From the NCBI GenBank assembly GCA_024509875.1, contig JAMPIV010008055.1, positions 372,001 through 436,000 on the forward strand: a DNA stretch of 64,000 nucleotides, given 5' to 3'. The DNA is from Oreohelix idahoensis. Taxonomy: Eukaryota; Mollusca; Gastropoda; Stylommatophora; Oreohelicidae. This document shows, piece after piece, positions 12,201 through 27,200 of this stretch. Position numbers and translations under genes: made by a program. Below the pieces are notes generated by a model that was given only the letters and a program-made list of their open reading frames with translations, made no database searches and was not told the DNA's origin. Every line of letters starts with the position of its first letter. Within the stretch, counting starts at the first letter, position 1.

Positions 12201-15200
12201 GTTGTCCTGGAGGTCTGGATCCTTGGCTGTTGGTTAGCCATATTTGTCGTATTAGCCGATCTTCTCTCATTCTGCAGACATGACCAAACCATCATAACTG
12301 GGACTGCCCCACTTGGGTCTGGAGGGCTGGTTTTCAAGGCCATGGCTTATTGTCAGGTGTTTGACCACATCCCTTTTTGTTAATTTTACCATGTTCCTCA
12401 GATACCTCATTTCTGAGATTTGGAACTGGCTTTTGTGGGTTATAGTCATTGTCAATGACTCACATCCATAAGCCAAGACTGGAACATAGGTGAAGCAGTA
12501 TACAGCCATCTTCATCTTGCCAGTTTCTCTTTTGCTGAGGAATTCTTAATTTATGGTCTGAATAAGTCTCCCAGCTGCTGCTCTTCAGGTGTCCAGCTCT
12601 TCTTTAATATCTTCCTTCCATTCTATGACAGCTCCAAGGTATTTAAAATTGTTGACTTGCTCCACGACCTGTTAACCTAGCATAATTTGTAATTTGATGT
12701 CATTTTTCATTTTATAGATGCTCAAAGATCAAAGGTTGTCCAGAAAATAATTTGAGAATTAAAAGATCTGATCAGATACTCAACAAAACTTAAACATTTT
12801 CTTTCAGCGTTCCATGTCCATTAAGTTATTTGCTGCAATTACTGTCTTTTTTGGGGTTTATCCCATCTTTGATGATCTCTAAAATTTTTAATTTCTCAGA
12901 TCTTTAAGGTCATTTATATCCTTTTCAAACAAGCAGTAAATGCCATGGGCTATCATCCTTGATGTGGTTTTACAGAAGAATGTTAAAGATACCATTGACA
13001 GTTAAAAGAGAGTAAAGGCATGTCCTGAAAGATGCCATTTCACAAAGGGAGATTATTACTTTCCACACTATCACCAGTTATGGTAATTAATAGTGTTAAT
13101 CCGCTAATAGCTTTTCTTAATTTCTTGAAACAGGGTTCCCAAGGCGAGCCGGGACCCTCAGGGCTATCTGGTCAGAATGGTGTGCCTGGACCACCAGGTA
13201 ATGATGGTCAATCTGGCGAAAGAGGAAGCCCTGGCCTTCCAGTAAGTTTGCCTGTTTATTTATTTTTCTTAAACCTAGAAATCATAATGTAAAGCAAATC
13301 ACCCATGTGGAACTAATGGAAAGAAACAGATAAATAAAGTGGAAAAAGGAGTGAGTAGAAGACACTGTGTTGAAAAGGGCACACATGGAGGAAACTAGCT
13401 GATAGCATTACAAGGCAGTCCTTGTTCTGGAATCCACATGGAAAGAGAGGCAGAGATAGACCAAAAAACATAAGGAGAAGAGAACTGGATACAGAAGTGA
13501 AAATGATGAGGAAAACATGGAAAGAACTTGAGCGGATGGCACATGACAGGAAGATTTGGCATGAGTTTGATGAAGACCTATGCTCCTCTGGGAGCTACAG
13601 GGTATTGATTGACTGATTGAGAAGGACAGTGGAGACAGACGTGAAAGGAATAAATAAGACATGAAAAGATAGTGGACAGATGGCACAGGACAGGAATGCT
13701 TGGCATGATTTTGTTAAAGGCCAGTGCTCCACAGGGGGCCGAAGGATATTGACTATAATAATGAAGAATAAGATAAATGCAGAAATTTGTACATCTACGA
13801 TTACACGTAACACAACGGGAGTATCGTAAGTTCTACAGGAAAATAACAACAAAATTTAAAATAAGGCAAAGGTTGTCTCATAGCAGATTTGGCAGTAGAG
13901 GAGTGAAGTGTTAGAGACTTCACCATACTAGGTCCAGCTATTTATGAGGTCGGGGTGACCGGTACCGTTCCTCACTGTCTTTGCCTTCCCTAAACTCAAG
14001 AGTAGAGTCAGGTACCCATTTTTCAGCTGGGTAGACTGGAGTGTGATGATACTTGGTTTCAATCCCAGAACCTGGTACTTTGGCTGCGAGAGGCAAGCGC
14101 TTTAACTGCTTATCCAGTTAGATGTGTGAGAACAAAATACAAACCAATATTGCACTCTGACTGGTCGACTCGTTTGCTGATTTATTCCGAAGTTGCATTG
14201 CAGACTGTCACAAATGGGTGTTTGCTTAAAATACAAGGATTAAAATGGCATGGCAAGGTTCACAAATGTGGAAATTATGACAAGAACCAGACAGGTGCTA
14301 GTGGAACAAGGTCCGAGGAGAAGACACTGGAAATAGATTGGACACACATTGAGGAACCAGTTGATAGCATTATGAGGCAGTGTTTATTCTGAAATCCCCA
14401 AGGTAATAGAATTAGAGGGAAACAACAAGAAAAGTTCACCAACACGGAACTTGGGACAAGAACTAGATAACTGCCAGCGATGAGAAGAAGCAGCTGGCAA
14501 TAGATTAGACACACATTAAGGAAACCTGTTTATAACATTATGAGGCAGTCTTTATTCTAGAATCACCAGGGTAAGAGAAGCAGAGGCAGACTAAAGAACA
14601 CATGGAGAAGAGAAGAGACAGAAATTAAAAAAATGGTGAGGAAGACTTGGAAAAATCTTGAGATGATGGCATGTGACTGGAGGAAGTGGAAGGGATTTGG
14701 TGAAGGTCTATGCTCCTTGGGGAGCTAAAGGGGATAGATTCATTGCATTCCATTTTTCATTATTAATGCCTACCTGTTTTGACACTTTCTTATCTCATAT
14801 CAATCTGTAGCCATTAAATTTGCTTAGTTTTCTTCTTTTTTTTTAAATCTTATATTGAGTCTATTTTTTGTCAATGTTGTGATTTAAAAAAAATCAAAAG
14901 TAGACACAATCTTTTATATAGCCTGCCTATTATAAAAATTCCTCAAAACTTGACAATAATGATGAATTTGATAATGATAACAAAGTGGCACTAGCAGTTT
15001 TACTTTTCCTCAGGGATCCCCTGGTACTGTAGGTCCTGCAGGACCTCAAGGAGAGAGAGGAAATCCAGGCTTTTCTGGTGCTCAAGGTGAAGCTGGTCCT
15101 GCCGGTCCTGCTGGAGAAATAGTGAGTATTATCATATTCTCTTTTAAGTTCATTAGGACAAAATCATAGACTGTAAAAGCAATGAGTATTATCATATTCT

Positions 15201-18200
15201 CTTTTGAGCTCATTTGGACCAAGTCAGACTGGAAAAATTGTGAGTATTATCATATTCCCTTTTAAGCTCATTTGGACCAAGTCATAGACTGGACAAATAT
15301 TGAGTATTATCATATTCCCCTTCAAGCTCATTTGGACCACGTCATAGACTGAAAAAATAGTGAGTATTATCATATTCCCTGGAAGCTCATTTGGACCAAG
15401 TCATAGACTGGAAAAATCAAAGACTGAGAGACTGTCACAAAGTGAGAGACAGAGAACAAATAATAATAGTAATAGCTCCTTCAGTTATAACTAACTATGG
15501 GAATGCACCCCTGAGGTGACAACCCTCAGCTGCTTCTTTTCCTGGTGTACCTTTCAATGTTTTCTCCTCTCTTTTGCTTGCCATAAGAGCCTCTTTCCAC
15601 CCAACCAGAGATGGCGCCATAGATAGCATCGCCACTTGGTGCGATCGGCAGCTTCATCCTCCCAGGTTGCTGGATTTATGTTGTCACGCGATGGCCTTCA
15701 AAGCATGTGTACATTGCTTAGACAGTGCAGACTACACTGGCTTAGTTATGTCCGCTGCATGGAAGATGGTCACATCCCGGAAGATATCTTCTATGGACAA
15801 CTGGCAGATGATGAAAGAGCAATTGGTCGACTGCAGCTTTGGTTCAAAGATGTGTGCTAGAGAGACATAAGGGCACTGGACATAAATCCAGAGAACAAAA
15901 TGAAGGGTGTTATACACAATAGTCTTTATTCATCAGTGGTGGAGTGGAGTGAAAAGTGTGAAAACAAAATTAGGTGAGGAGAAATGTGGATATTGTGAGC
16001 ATCACTCAGATTTATAGGCACTCTTTTGTTTTTGTTGTTGTTGTGTGAAATTTTAGACATTAATGCGCTAATTTTGAACAAGGGATGTAATCATGCTAGT
16101 GGAACAAGATGTTAGGAAAAGATGCTGATGATGGATAGGACACACATTGAGGAAACCTGTTGATAGGACACACATTGAAAAAACCTGTTGATAGCCTTAC
16201 ATTGTAGTCCTTGTTCTGGAATCCCCAGGGTAAGAGAGGTAGAGGGAGACCAAAGAGCACATGAAGAAGAGAAAAGGATAGACATGATGGGTATGCAGAA
16301 GACATGGACAGACCTTGAGCTAATGGTGCGGGACAGGTAGACGTGGCATAAGTTTGTCCAAGTCATGTACTCACTTAGGGAGCAAATGATGATACTGAGC
16401 TAGGAAAATATCAACAAAATCCTCCTCACAACAAAGGAAATAGCAATGTTTAAAGACAAACAATTTCCCATGACATTGTCCCTTGATAAAGGTAGTTGGG
16501 TAAACCTTCAACTTACCAGGACAAAGAAAATGTCCTGTGTTGCGACCACATGGCCTTCATTAAGGTTAAACCAACTAAAACAGAAGGGAAAGGAAGTGAG
16601 AAATAAGTTGTATACACTAAAAATTGGTAAAAATGACACAACCTGTAGATGAACTTGGCTGATCTCGCTTGCGATGTATGAGCAAGATCTTGATAACAGT
16701 AAAAGGATAAAGCGTAACTGTAAGACCTACCTACAAGGTCTGATACTGGGGAGCAAAAAAAAAGGATTACTGTTCTCTACCAGGCGAGTAAGGAGGGTTG
16801 CTGAATGCCGCTTCATCAGGTACAGAAAACAAAACTAAGAGCACATGACATGCTTGGCACAGGTTAGTTCGCAAGCAGGCCAACTTGTTAAGAGTCTTTT
16901 GCTCGTCAAGGAAAGAAGAATGAATGTATCATCATTATCAGGCTGCTCCTTACGGAGCATGGAGCTACCACTGCAGCTAGTTCCCTTGCAGGAAGCCTGC
17001 ACCAAGCGTTCATATGTTGTTGTAGCAGTGGTTTCTGTAGCAGTATGTTTTACATGATGAAATTTATAGCCTCATGCAAAACTCCATACACGCCTTGTAC
17101 GATATACCTGAGGGTGCAGTAGTCGTGTTCTTTCTTTGTAATGCGCGTATGGCTGACTTAATAACTACTTCCTGTTGTACATACGCTCATCACTTTTAAT
17201 GTAGTGAATGTTATGACTCGAAGAAGTAGCTTTGAGCAGTAATTGATTTTTTTTTCAATATAGGGAGAGCCGGGAACTGCTGGCAGAGACGGAAGTGATG
17301 GACCACCTGGTCTTCCAGGACCACCTGGCCCAAGTGGACCCCCAGGCTACCCTGGTGAAAGTGGAAAATCTGTTAGTATTCTTTTATTTGGTATCCATAA
17401 GTCATTTAATACATTTTTTTTTATTCATTTACTTCGTGATTCATTTATTTTACTTTAGTCCTTATTTCTTGACATCTGAAGAAGTAAAACTCAACACCCT
17501 TTCTTTCTGGTTGTATCATGGAAGGTCAATTTTTTGCTTCTTTGAAAGTTGAATGTGGGTTCTGGATTGCTGTCAGGGTGTTTCTTTAGTGTGTCCACCA
17601 CCCTTGCAACTATCTTTGCCTAGGTTGTTCCTTGTTCTAACTTTCATTTTGATAGGATTGCCAGCACTGATATACCATCTTCTCTGTGACCAGACTAGTG
17701 TGATTTCATTTGTGTATTGCCCAGCCCATATAATGAGAAGAAAGCTGGAATATATTGTGACAGCAGGAAAGATTGAAGGAAAGAGAAATAGAGGGCGACA
17801 AACAAACAAAGTCTTTATTTTATTAGGATAATGAAATGGGCATGAGAGAAGATACAGGACGCTTTAACACCATGGCATGGAAAGGGGTCAACAACAGAAC
17901 TGATAAACAGTACTGGAGACAGGCAGTTGTGAAGAGACTTGATCACCTATGCCATCAGGCGTGGTACTTGAAGAAGGAGACTGCCCAACCATGCCTTTGT
18001 TCTCGTATTTCTATTTTGACTTTTTGTAGGTCTATGTGCTTGCTGCTCAATATAATTTTGTTACTTAATGTTCAAGTTATCTACTGGAACATTGTGTTCA
18101 TAAAAATATGTTTATTTGTTGCTTCTTTGTTTATGTCTTCATCAACATATTTATTCGTTATAACATACAAAGTGTCCTAAATGAATTCTTTTTTATTTAT

Positions 18201-21200
18201 TGCAACATAGACTGCGTCATCAAAATCTTCAGTACATCCATTCAGTTACCTGTTCACCAAGCTTCTCCCAAATCTTGCATCATCATCAGCTGGGATCTTC
18301 ACATCATAGGTCAGCTGCAATGGATCTCCGTCTTCTGTCTCTTGTCTTGATGGTACACTCTGATAGACTTCTGTCTCTTGTCTTGATGGTACACTCTGAT
18401 AGACTTCTGTCTCTTGTCTTGATGGTACACTCTGATAGACTTCTGTCTCTTGTCTTGATGGTACACTCGGATAGACTTCTGTCCATCTCTTAATGTTACA
18501 TGTGCCTTCAACTTTTTTCTGCCATAATGGTCTTCAGCAAGATTTTGTCTTTTTACATGGTCAAAATATTTTAGCTGTCTAATTTTGATTTCCTTCATTC
18601 TCTTTTAATTCCTAGCTTTTCTAGAACTCCTTCAATTGTTTTCTTCTCGTTCCATGACATATGCCCCATTCTTATATATGTCCACATCTCAAGGGCCTCA
18701 ATTCTTTGTTCCAGCAGCTTGTACATTGTCCATGTTTCTACACCATGCAGTAATGAAGAGTATACATAACACTTGATGACTTTCAGTTTTACCCAAATCT
18801 TACACATCAGCTTTATCTACTTATTCATTCATTGTCTCTTACTCAGTTATCAATCAGTCTATCAACTCAGTCATTCAACCACAATCAAATAGACTATCCA
18901 TTCATTTATTTGGCTACTTATCCACCTCCTAGGGTGAACGTGGCCAAGATGGATCTCCCGGTGGTCAAGGAAGATCAGGTGAAAAAGGATCTAGAGGAGC
19001 TTCTGGTGCCCCAGGGCAACCTGGAATCCCAGGAGCACCTGGACCAGGTGGGCAGTCTGGCCCTCCAGGACCACAGGGAGAACGAGGCGAGAGGGTATGT
19101 CATATTGTGTACAGTTTGAAGAATTGGTTTAACAAAAACTAATTTATAGTGATTGGTGGGTATGTAGCTGGGAAGGTGAAGATCAGATGGTGTTCTTATA
19201 AAACATATTACTTATGACAAATGAAAGTCAATTAAATATCAAACTAAACATCTCAGGCTTTTACACTCCTCGCACTGTTTTTTTGTTTGTTGTATTTTGT
19301 TTCTCTTTTTTTTAACCCACACATACAATTTGATCATTTTAATTTGACCTATTTGCAATGATTGGACAGAAGATGTGATGCCAATTTCGCGTAAAGGCAA
19401 TTATATATATTATTTGGACTGGAAAACACTACATATCCTAATAATAACCCTTCATAGGTTGAAAATCTTATTTCTCACCAATGAAGTGAAAAAAATAAAT
19501 AGTAACAAGTGTCAATTTAGCCATTAGGCTAGCTAGGATTAGAATTAGATTCCAAACTGATAAACAGACAGACAGATACATGCCTAGTTGGGGAGGACAA
19601 ACAAACAGCAGAAGATGTCCTTCAAGACTGTCGGCTCCATAAGAGGAGCAGAGTAGCAGCATGGCTTTCTCCAACTCAGTTTAGGGATAAACCATATGGT
19701 CACGAGACAAGCCTGAGACAGACTGCCAGCTTTAAAAGAGAGATAGATGTGATTATTTGAGATCAAATGATGAAGAGGAAGAATTAGATTCTAAAGTTCT
19801 ACCCAAGTAAATGGAACAGTTTTAAAACAAGTCTTACTTACTTAGTCGTTCCCCTTCTACCGTGAGGTGTAGAGGTTTGGAAGAGAGAGCGCCAGACCAT
19901 TCTATCAGCTGTCTTCTGCCTGGCCTGGTTCCATTCTAGTCCTCGGTCCTTCAAAGATTGTCTAATGTTGTCCTCCCAGCGGACTCTGGGTCGTCCTGGA
20001 GGTCTGGATCCCTGGCTGTTTGTTTCCCATGCTTGTCGTGGTAGCCGATCTTCTCCCATTCTGCAGACATGGCCAAACCATCTTAGTTGGGACTGTTCTA
20101 TTTGGGTCTGCAGCGGGTGGGATCTTAGGCCTTGACGGATCGTCTGGTTGCGGACCATGTCTCTTCTTGTTACTTCAACCACTTTCCTCAGATACCTCAT
20201 TTCTGAGGTTTGGATCTGGCTTTTGTGGGTTGTAGTCATTGCCCACGACTCGCATCCATATGTCAATGGTCTACCTGCTCCAGGACCTGTTCTCCAAGCT
20301 TAATCTGATGTCTTCTTTCTTGGAATACATGGCAAAAGGAACAAATTGAAGGAAAAAGAGAGGACAACAAAGAGTGAAGATACTGGGCATTTTGACATCA
20401 TGGCATGGAAAGACAACAGCAGAATTGATAAATAGTACTAAAGACAGGAAGTTGTGTAGAGAGATGATTGTCTACGCTACCAGGCATGGTACTTGAAGAA
20501 GAAGTAGAAGTTGTACCAATTAATCTTGTATATGTGAGACAACCTGGTATTTAGTTGTTTTTTTCCCCCCAATCATTATAACAAGTAGTTCCTGTCCATT
20601 GGATTAACAGTAATAAAATATGTAATATATAAGAATTAGTGGAAGTTTGGCGGGAAATTGAAGGTCTTGTAAGGAAAAAAAAGGACAGGCCTAAAGAAAC
20701 ATGAAGGAGAACCACAAAAAAGTTGAGCAGATACAAGTGGCATAGATCTGAAATGTACAGAACTGGCTTTCATTAACAGGTCCAAAAAATGAAAATGTGT
20801 CAATGCTCAGAAAGCACGAGGGAAAAACACAAATTCATGTGAATATAAACTTAGAGGACAGGCAGTATTATTTTTAAAAAGTAAAATTTTCAGAATTTTT
20901 TTTAACTCACATGATGGACTACTTTGATGAATACTTAAACTAAAAGTATAAACTTGGTTTTAATAGGAAAAAATTCAGAATAGAACAAAAAAAGTGATCA
21001 GAAAAAAAGAAAGGAAAATAATGATTTGACTTACTTGTAAATGAAAAAAAAAAACGTAATAGTTCCACTTTTATTTTATGAGAAAATACCACTTTATTTT
21101 TTTTTTTGCCAGGGTGAACGTGGAACACCTGGACCACAGGGAGTGACCGGACCTCCAGGTCCACTGGTAAGTTCTGGTTTTTGTATTCAGCCTTGCCCCT

Positions 21201-24200
21201 TGTAACTTCACCCTGAAGTGGGAGGACATGTTACATACCATTTCCATCCTGTCAGCTATCATCATCATTTTCTGTTTTGATCCCTGGGTAATAGTATAGT
21301 GACTGTGGCAGCTTATATACAAGTTACAGTATGATCAGAAACATACCCGCTTATTATATAAGATTGTATATGTACTGGATAAGCAACCCAAACCTCTAAA
21401 AGTATTTATTAGAAACATTTTATTTTGGACCTGCTTTGAAACTTATTAACAGGTTAGAAGAACCTGTAGTTTTATTGAAAAAAAAACAGCTTTGTTCACA
21501 ACTTTGTATTTTATGGTATCAGCATTTGTACACAACTTTGTATTTGATGGTATCGGCATGCTACACATAGAGATATAATCTGTATGATTTTACAGGGTGC
21601 ACAAGGTCTTCAGGGAGAGGCTGGTCGACGCGGCAAGAATGGACCAAAGGGAGACAAGGGTTGGCCTGGACGACCAGGTGGTCAGGGCTTACCCGGACCT
21701 CCAGTAAGTAAAAATGCAAATGTACAAAGCAAGAAAGATAATGTGCACAGTCACTTTCAAATTATGTTCCATACTGCAGTATACTGTTTAACTCTTTCTA
21801 TCGCAGACTGTTTTTATTTTTTTTTTATTTTACCAAAAAACACAACACATATGGTGTACAGTTATGGTATAACATATATTATGTATCAAACTTTAGGAAA
21901 TTGGCCGAGGAATGTTGTGAAATGCAATGAGTCCTTATGTGATGTAAGAAGTTTTTTTTTTTTTTAATGTCTTGCTAGGTGTAGAGACATTTCAAAAAAA
22001 ATTTTAATGAAGTTAAATTGTGTATGTAAACGTAAATATTTCAGCTTTTCTTAATTTGTCGGCAGTCGAAGCTCTGGAGTATAAAAGTAAATCCAGTTGA
22101 AAATTAACCCAAGATGTTTTATCACACATAAATGAAAATTCCAGTTTTTTTTCTTTCTGTGAAACCACATTTTGCTGAACTAGAATCCCACCTGTACAAT
22201 TCTGTCCCACTCAATTTAATTAATTTATTACTTGAAAAGATTATACATTAAAGCAAAAAACATGTATTGTTCCATTAATTATATCAAAGCAAAAGACGTA
22301 CTGTTCCACTGATTACATTAAAGCAACAACATTTATTGCTGCATTGTTCCACTAATTACATTAACACAGATAACATCTATTGCTGCATTGTTCCACTAAT
22401 TACATTAATGCAGATAACATCTATTGCTGTATTGTTCCATTACGGTTGAATGGGGGAAAAAAAAAAAAAAACTTATATTGTTCCATTAAAGCAATAACAT
22501 CTGTTGCTATATTGATCCATTATTTACATAAAAGGAATAACATTTATTGCTGTATTGTTCCACTAATCATTTGACAAAAGTGAATTAAACAGAATTTCTT
22601 GTTAACAGGGTGACAGTGGTGAACTTGGACCACCTGGGCCGCCTGGATCACCTGGACCAGCAGTAAGTTGATCTGTTAAACAATGTAGCCATTGGAAGAA
22701 ATTAGTCAATATTCAACAACTGATCACTCACTCAAGTATAGACTGTTGTCTGCATAAGGTGTATAAGGCAGGTTAGAAATTGTCCATATTTATCTTGATT
22801 TTTGTCCACTTTTTTTTTTAAAGGCTAGAAACAGTCTATTCTCACCGTGATTGTTTTCCAGTTTCTTAATGATTAAGTCTAGAAACTGTCTATACTCATC
22901 TTGTTTCTTGTTAAGTGCTTTAATGATTAAGGCTAGAAACTGTCTATACTCACCTTGTTTATTTTCCAGTTTCTTAATGATTAAGGCTAGAAACTGTCTA
23001 TACTCACCTTGTTTAATTTCCAGTTTATTAATGATTAAGGGCTACTCACCTTGTTTATTTTCCAGTTTCTTAATGATTAAGGCTAGATTCTGTCTATACT
23101 CACCTTGTTTAATTTCCAGTTTCTTAATGATTAAGGCTAGAAACGGTCTATACTCACCTTGTTTATTTTCCAGTTTCTTAATGATTAAGGCTAGAAACTG
23201 TCTATACTCACCTTGTTTAATTTCCAGTTTCTTAATGATTAAGGCTAGAAACTGTCTATACTCACCTTGTTTATTTTCCAGTTTCTTAATGATTAAGGCT
23301 AGAATCTGTCTATACTCACTTTGTTTAATTTCCAGTTTCTTAATGATTAAGGCTAGAAACTGTCTATACTCACCTTGTTTATTTTCCAGTTTCTTAATGA
23401 TTAAGGCTAGAAACTGTCTATACTCATCTTGTTTATTTTCCAGTTCTCAATGATTAAGGCTATAAACTGTCTATACTCATTGTTTCTTTTCTGATTTCCT
23501 AATGTTTAAGGCAAAAAATTGCCTCTGTTCATCTTGTTTCTGTTTCTTTTCCAATTTTGTAGTGTCTGCTCTGTCATGAACAGGTGTATTTGAGTGTCTA
23601 AGTGTGTAGGGATCCACTGCCTAACTATTCTGATGCCATAGGAAGGGATAAGCTGGTCAGCATCTAAGATTAGTTTGGTTAATTCAGTTCTACAATGTTC
23701 ACTGCCTTCTAGAGCTTGAAGGGCAGATAAGACTAGAAACTGGTTATACTCGGCCCCATGCACAGCCACCACCTTCTAGAGCTTGAAGGGCAGATAAGAC
23801 TAGACACTGGCTATACTCAGCACCATGCACAGCCACCACCTTCTAGAGCTTGAAGGGCAGATAAGACTAGACACTGGCTACTGGCTATACTCGGCCCCAT
23901 GCACAGCCACCACCTTCTAGAGCTTGAAGGGCAGATAAGACTAGACACTGGCTATACTCAGCACCATGCACAGCCACCACCTTCTAGAGCTTGAAGGGCA
24001 GATAAGACTAGACACTGGCTATACTCGGCCCCATGCACAGCCACCACCTTCTAGAGCTTGAAGGGCAGATAAGACTAGACACTGGCTATACTCAGCCCCC
24101 ATGCACAGCCACCACCTTCTAGAGCTTGAAGGGCAGATAAGACTAGACACTGGCTATACTCAGCCTCCATGCACAGCCACCACCTTCTAGAGCTTGAAGG

Positions 24201-27200
24201 GCAGATAAGACTAGACACTGGCTATACTCAGCACCATGCACAGCCACCACCTTCTAGAGCTTGAAGGGCAGATAAGACTAGACACTGGCTATACTCAGCA
24301 CCATGCACAGCCACCACCTTCTAGAGCTTGAAGGGCAGATAAGACTAGACACTGGCTATACTCGGCCCCATGCACAGCCACCACCTTCTAGAGCTTGAAG
24401 GGCAGATAAGACTAGACACTGGCTATACTCAGCCCCATGCACAGCCACCACCTTCTAGAGCTTGAAGGGCAGATAAGACTAGACACTGGCTATACTCAGC
24501 ACCATGCACAGCCACCACCTTCTAGAGCTTGAAGGGCAGATAAGACTAGACACTGGCTATACTCAGCACCATGCACAGCCACCACCTTCTAGAGCTTGAA
24601 GGGCAGATAAGACTAGACACTGGCTATACTCAGCACCATGCACAGCCACCACCTTCTAGAGCTTGAAGGGCAGATAAGACTAGAAACTGGCTATACTCGG
24701 CCCCATGCACAGCGTTACATTAGTAACTTCTTTCAACATGCCTGAGTGGGCAGTGACCACATTCTCTGTGTTTGCCTCTTGAGAAGCTCCTGTAAATTGC
24801 ATGAGGCCACATCATCTTCTTCTTTATTCTGTTTGCTCCACATGGAGCCATCACTACAGCATGTATCCTTGCAGAAAGCCTGCATCAAAGCATTGAGATG
24901 CTCTTGCAGGGGTGGTTTCTGTTGAAATTTGTTTTACATAATAATGTTGTCTGCCCCTTGCACTGCCTTGTATTAGTCATTTCTTATGACATGCCTAAGG
25001 GAGGCGAGTTCTATTCTTTCATTGCCTCCTCAGAAAACTCCATGAAAAACTTGGGTCTTCATCAGCAAATGCTTGTTGCTATATTTGTTTTCATATCCTG
25101 CTTCTGCAAAAGAAATGAATAGATTTAACTGTGTCTGTTTTCAGGGTCCGCCTGGTCAAAGAGGATTGGCTGGAAGATCTGGAGAAGTTGGTTCTGCTGG
25201 ACGCCCTGGGAACACTGTAAGTTGACCTATTATTAAGCTGTAGAATAACTATTGGGTTTGTTTGCTGGCATTGGCCGTTATTGGTAGTAAAGTTTAATTT
25301 TTTAATGTGTTTTAAAATGAAATTGATGATGAGAAAATAGCAGTTTTTTTCATTTATGGGTAATGAAGTCCCCTTTCTTCCCCTTGTTAACAACATGGCA
25401 GTTGTGAGAGTATTTTTGTTTTGTATTATATTGTCTTTGTTTAGTTTGTTTGTTTTTTTGTTTTTTTTAATGGGAAGGGCAGGGCACACACACACACATT
25501 CACACAATTTTTCATTTTTGATTTACTCTATTTGGACTGAGTGGCATGGATAGATGATGCCATATTTTGAAACCAGAAATTAGACTTATTATTTTGAATT
25601 AACCACACTATATATCCTAATTATAACCCATCAAAGGCTGAACAAGATATTTCTTTATTTAAAACAAAAATTGAGATCATTGCTTTCATGAAAAGACCTT
25701 GGGCAGACGGCATGGGACATGAAGACTTGGCATAAGTTTGCTGAAGGCCTGTGCTCCTAGGGGAATTGAAAGGTGAAAGTCCTTGAAATGTGTTTGTACC
25801 AAAGATGGAAGCATACTTCATGCAAAAAAGAAATAGAAAAGATCTCGTGGAGAAACATATACTTAAAAATATATAAAAATATTCAATTAAAATCAAATAA
25901 GTTAACTGTTTTGGATGTATCAAAAGGGTATTGACAATTGTAATGGAGGGACAGGCTGAAGGCGAGCAAGCAAGGCACTTATTTGTAAAAGTGGAAAGGA
26001 AATGTTAACTAATGGACAGGAAGAAGTCTGTCAGTGTAACCATCAAGGCAGAAGACAAAAAAGTGGAGATTCCAACATTTTGTATGAAGGTGTACGTAAT
26101 CTGATCTAGATTTAACATAGTGAACAGTTTGTTAAGTCGAGCTACAGCTTTTCAGCATACAGAACTACAAAACATATGCATTTTACGTTTTACTCCCTGT
26201 GAAGTATGGAGCCACCACTGCCGCTGGTCCCCTTTCAGAAAAGCCTATATCAAAGCATGATATGTGCGTTTGCTACAGTGGTTTCTGTAGTGTTTTAATG
26301 TACATGAAGAGGTTGCCAGACCCTAGCCACAGCCCTTATACAGGGTGTCCGACGAGAGCAGGTAGATTTGAATTTCTGTGGATTTTGTTTCTGTCACTTC
26401 ATATTTGGCAGATGTCAAATAGAGACGTGTCAAATTTATTATGGAGAGGTACACATATGAACAACGCGTTTCAATAGTTAAAACTTATTATGAAAATCAG
26501 TGTTCAATTGCGGTGACTTGGCGTAAATTACGTGAAATTTTGAGTCGTAATCATGTGCCAGCAGTATGCACAATTCAGCGTTTAGTGGCGGTATTTGAAG
26601 AAACTGGTTCGGTGGTGAATCGCTCAAGGCCTCCAGCACCTCGGAGCGCTCGTTCATTGAAAAACATTGCTGCTGTGCGTGAAAGTGTAGCTGAAATGCC
26701 GGGCACCTCCATCAGACACCGTTCACAAGAACTTGGCCTATCTCGGTCATCTTTACACACAATTTTGCGTAGAGATCTACACCTACACCCATATAAGATC
26801 CAGCTGACGCAAGCTCTTCAACCTGCAGACCACGAACGGCGTCGTAATTACAGTAATTGGATGTTAGAAGCCATTGAAAATGACCCTGAATTTTAGAAGA
26901 AAATCATCATGAGTGATGAGGCTCACTTCCACCTCAGTGGCTTCGTAAACAATCAAAATAGCCGTATTTGGGGAAGCGAAAATCCACGAGAGATACACAA
27001 GAAGCCTCTACATCCTCGGCGATTGACAGTCTGGTGCGCTATGTGGGCTGGAGGTGTGATTGGTCCATACCTTTTTGAGAACACTCATGGCAATGCTGTT
27101 ACTGTCAATGGCGAATGCTATCGGGACATGATTAACAACTTTTTCGGTCCGCAATTGGAGGATTTGGACCTACGTGACATGTGGTTTCAAAAAGATGGCG

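Noticed and set aside
16446..16652. 68-codon frame
   Set aside because: Short, Lys/Thr-rich, with no domain or splice support.
22851..23453. 200-codon open frame with an 18-residue repeat
   Set aside because: It arises because the 54-bp minisatellite has a period divisible by three. It lies in a collagen intron and ends with the array.
23695..24720. CRISPR-like regular repeat array
   Set aside because: Units are contiguous, with no unique spacers, no cas genes, and in an animal genome. It is an ordinary minisatellite, as are the arrays at 31760, 44795 and 47810.
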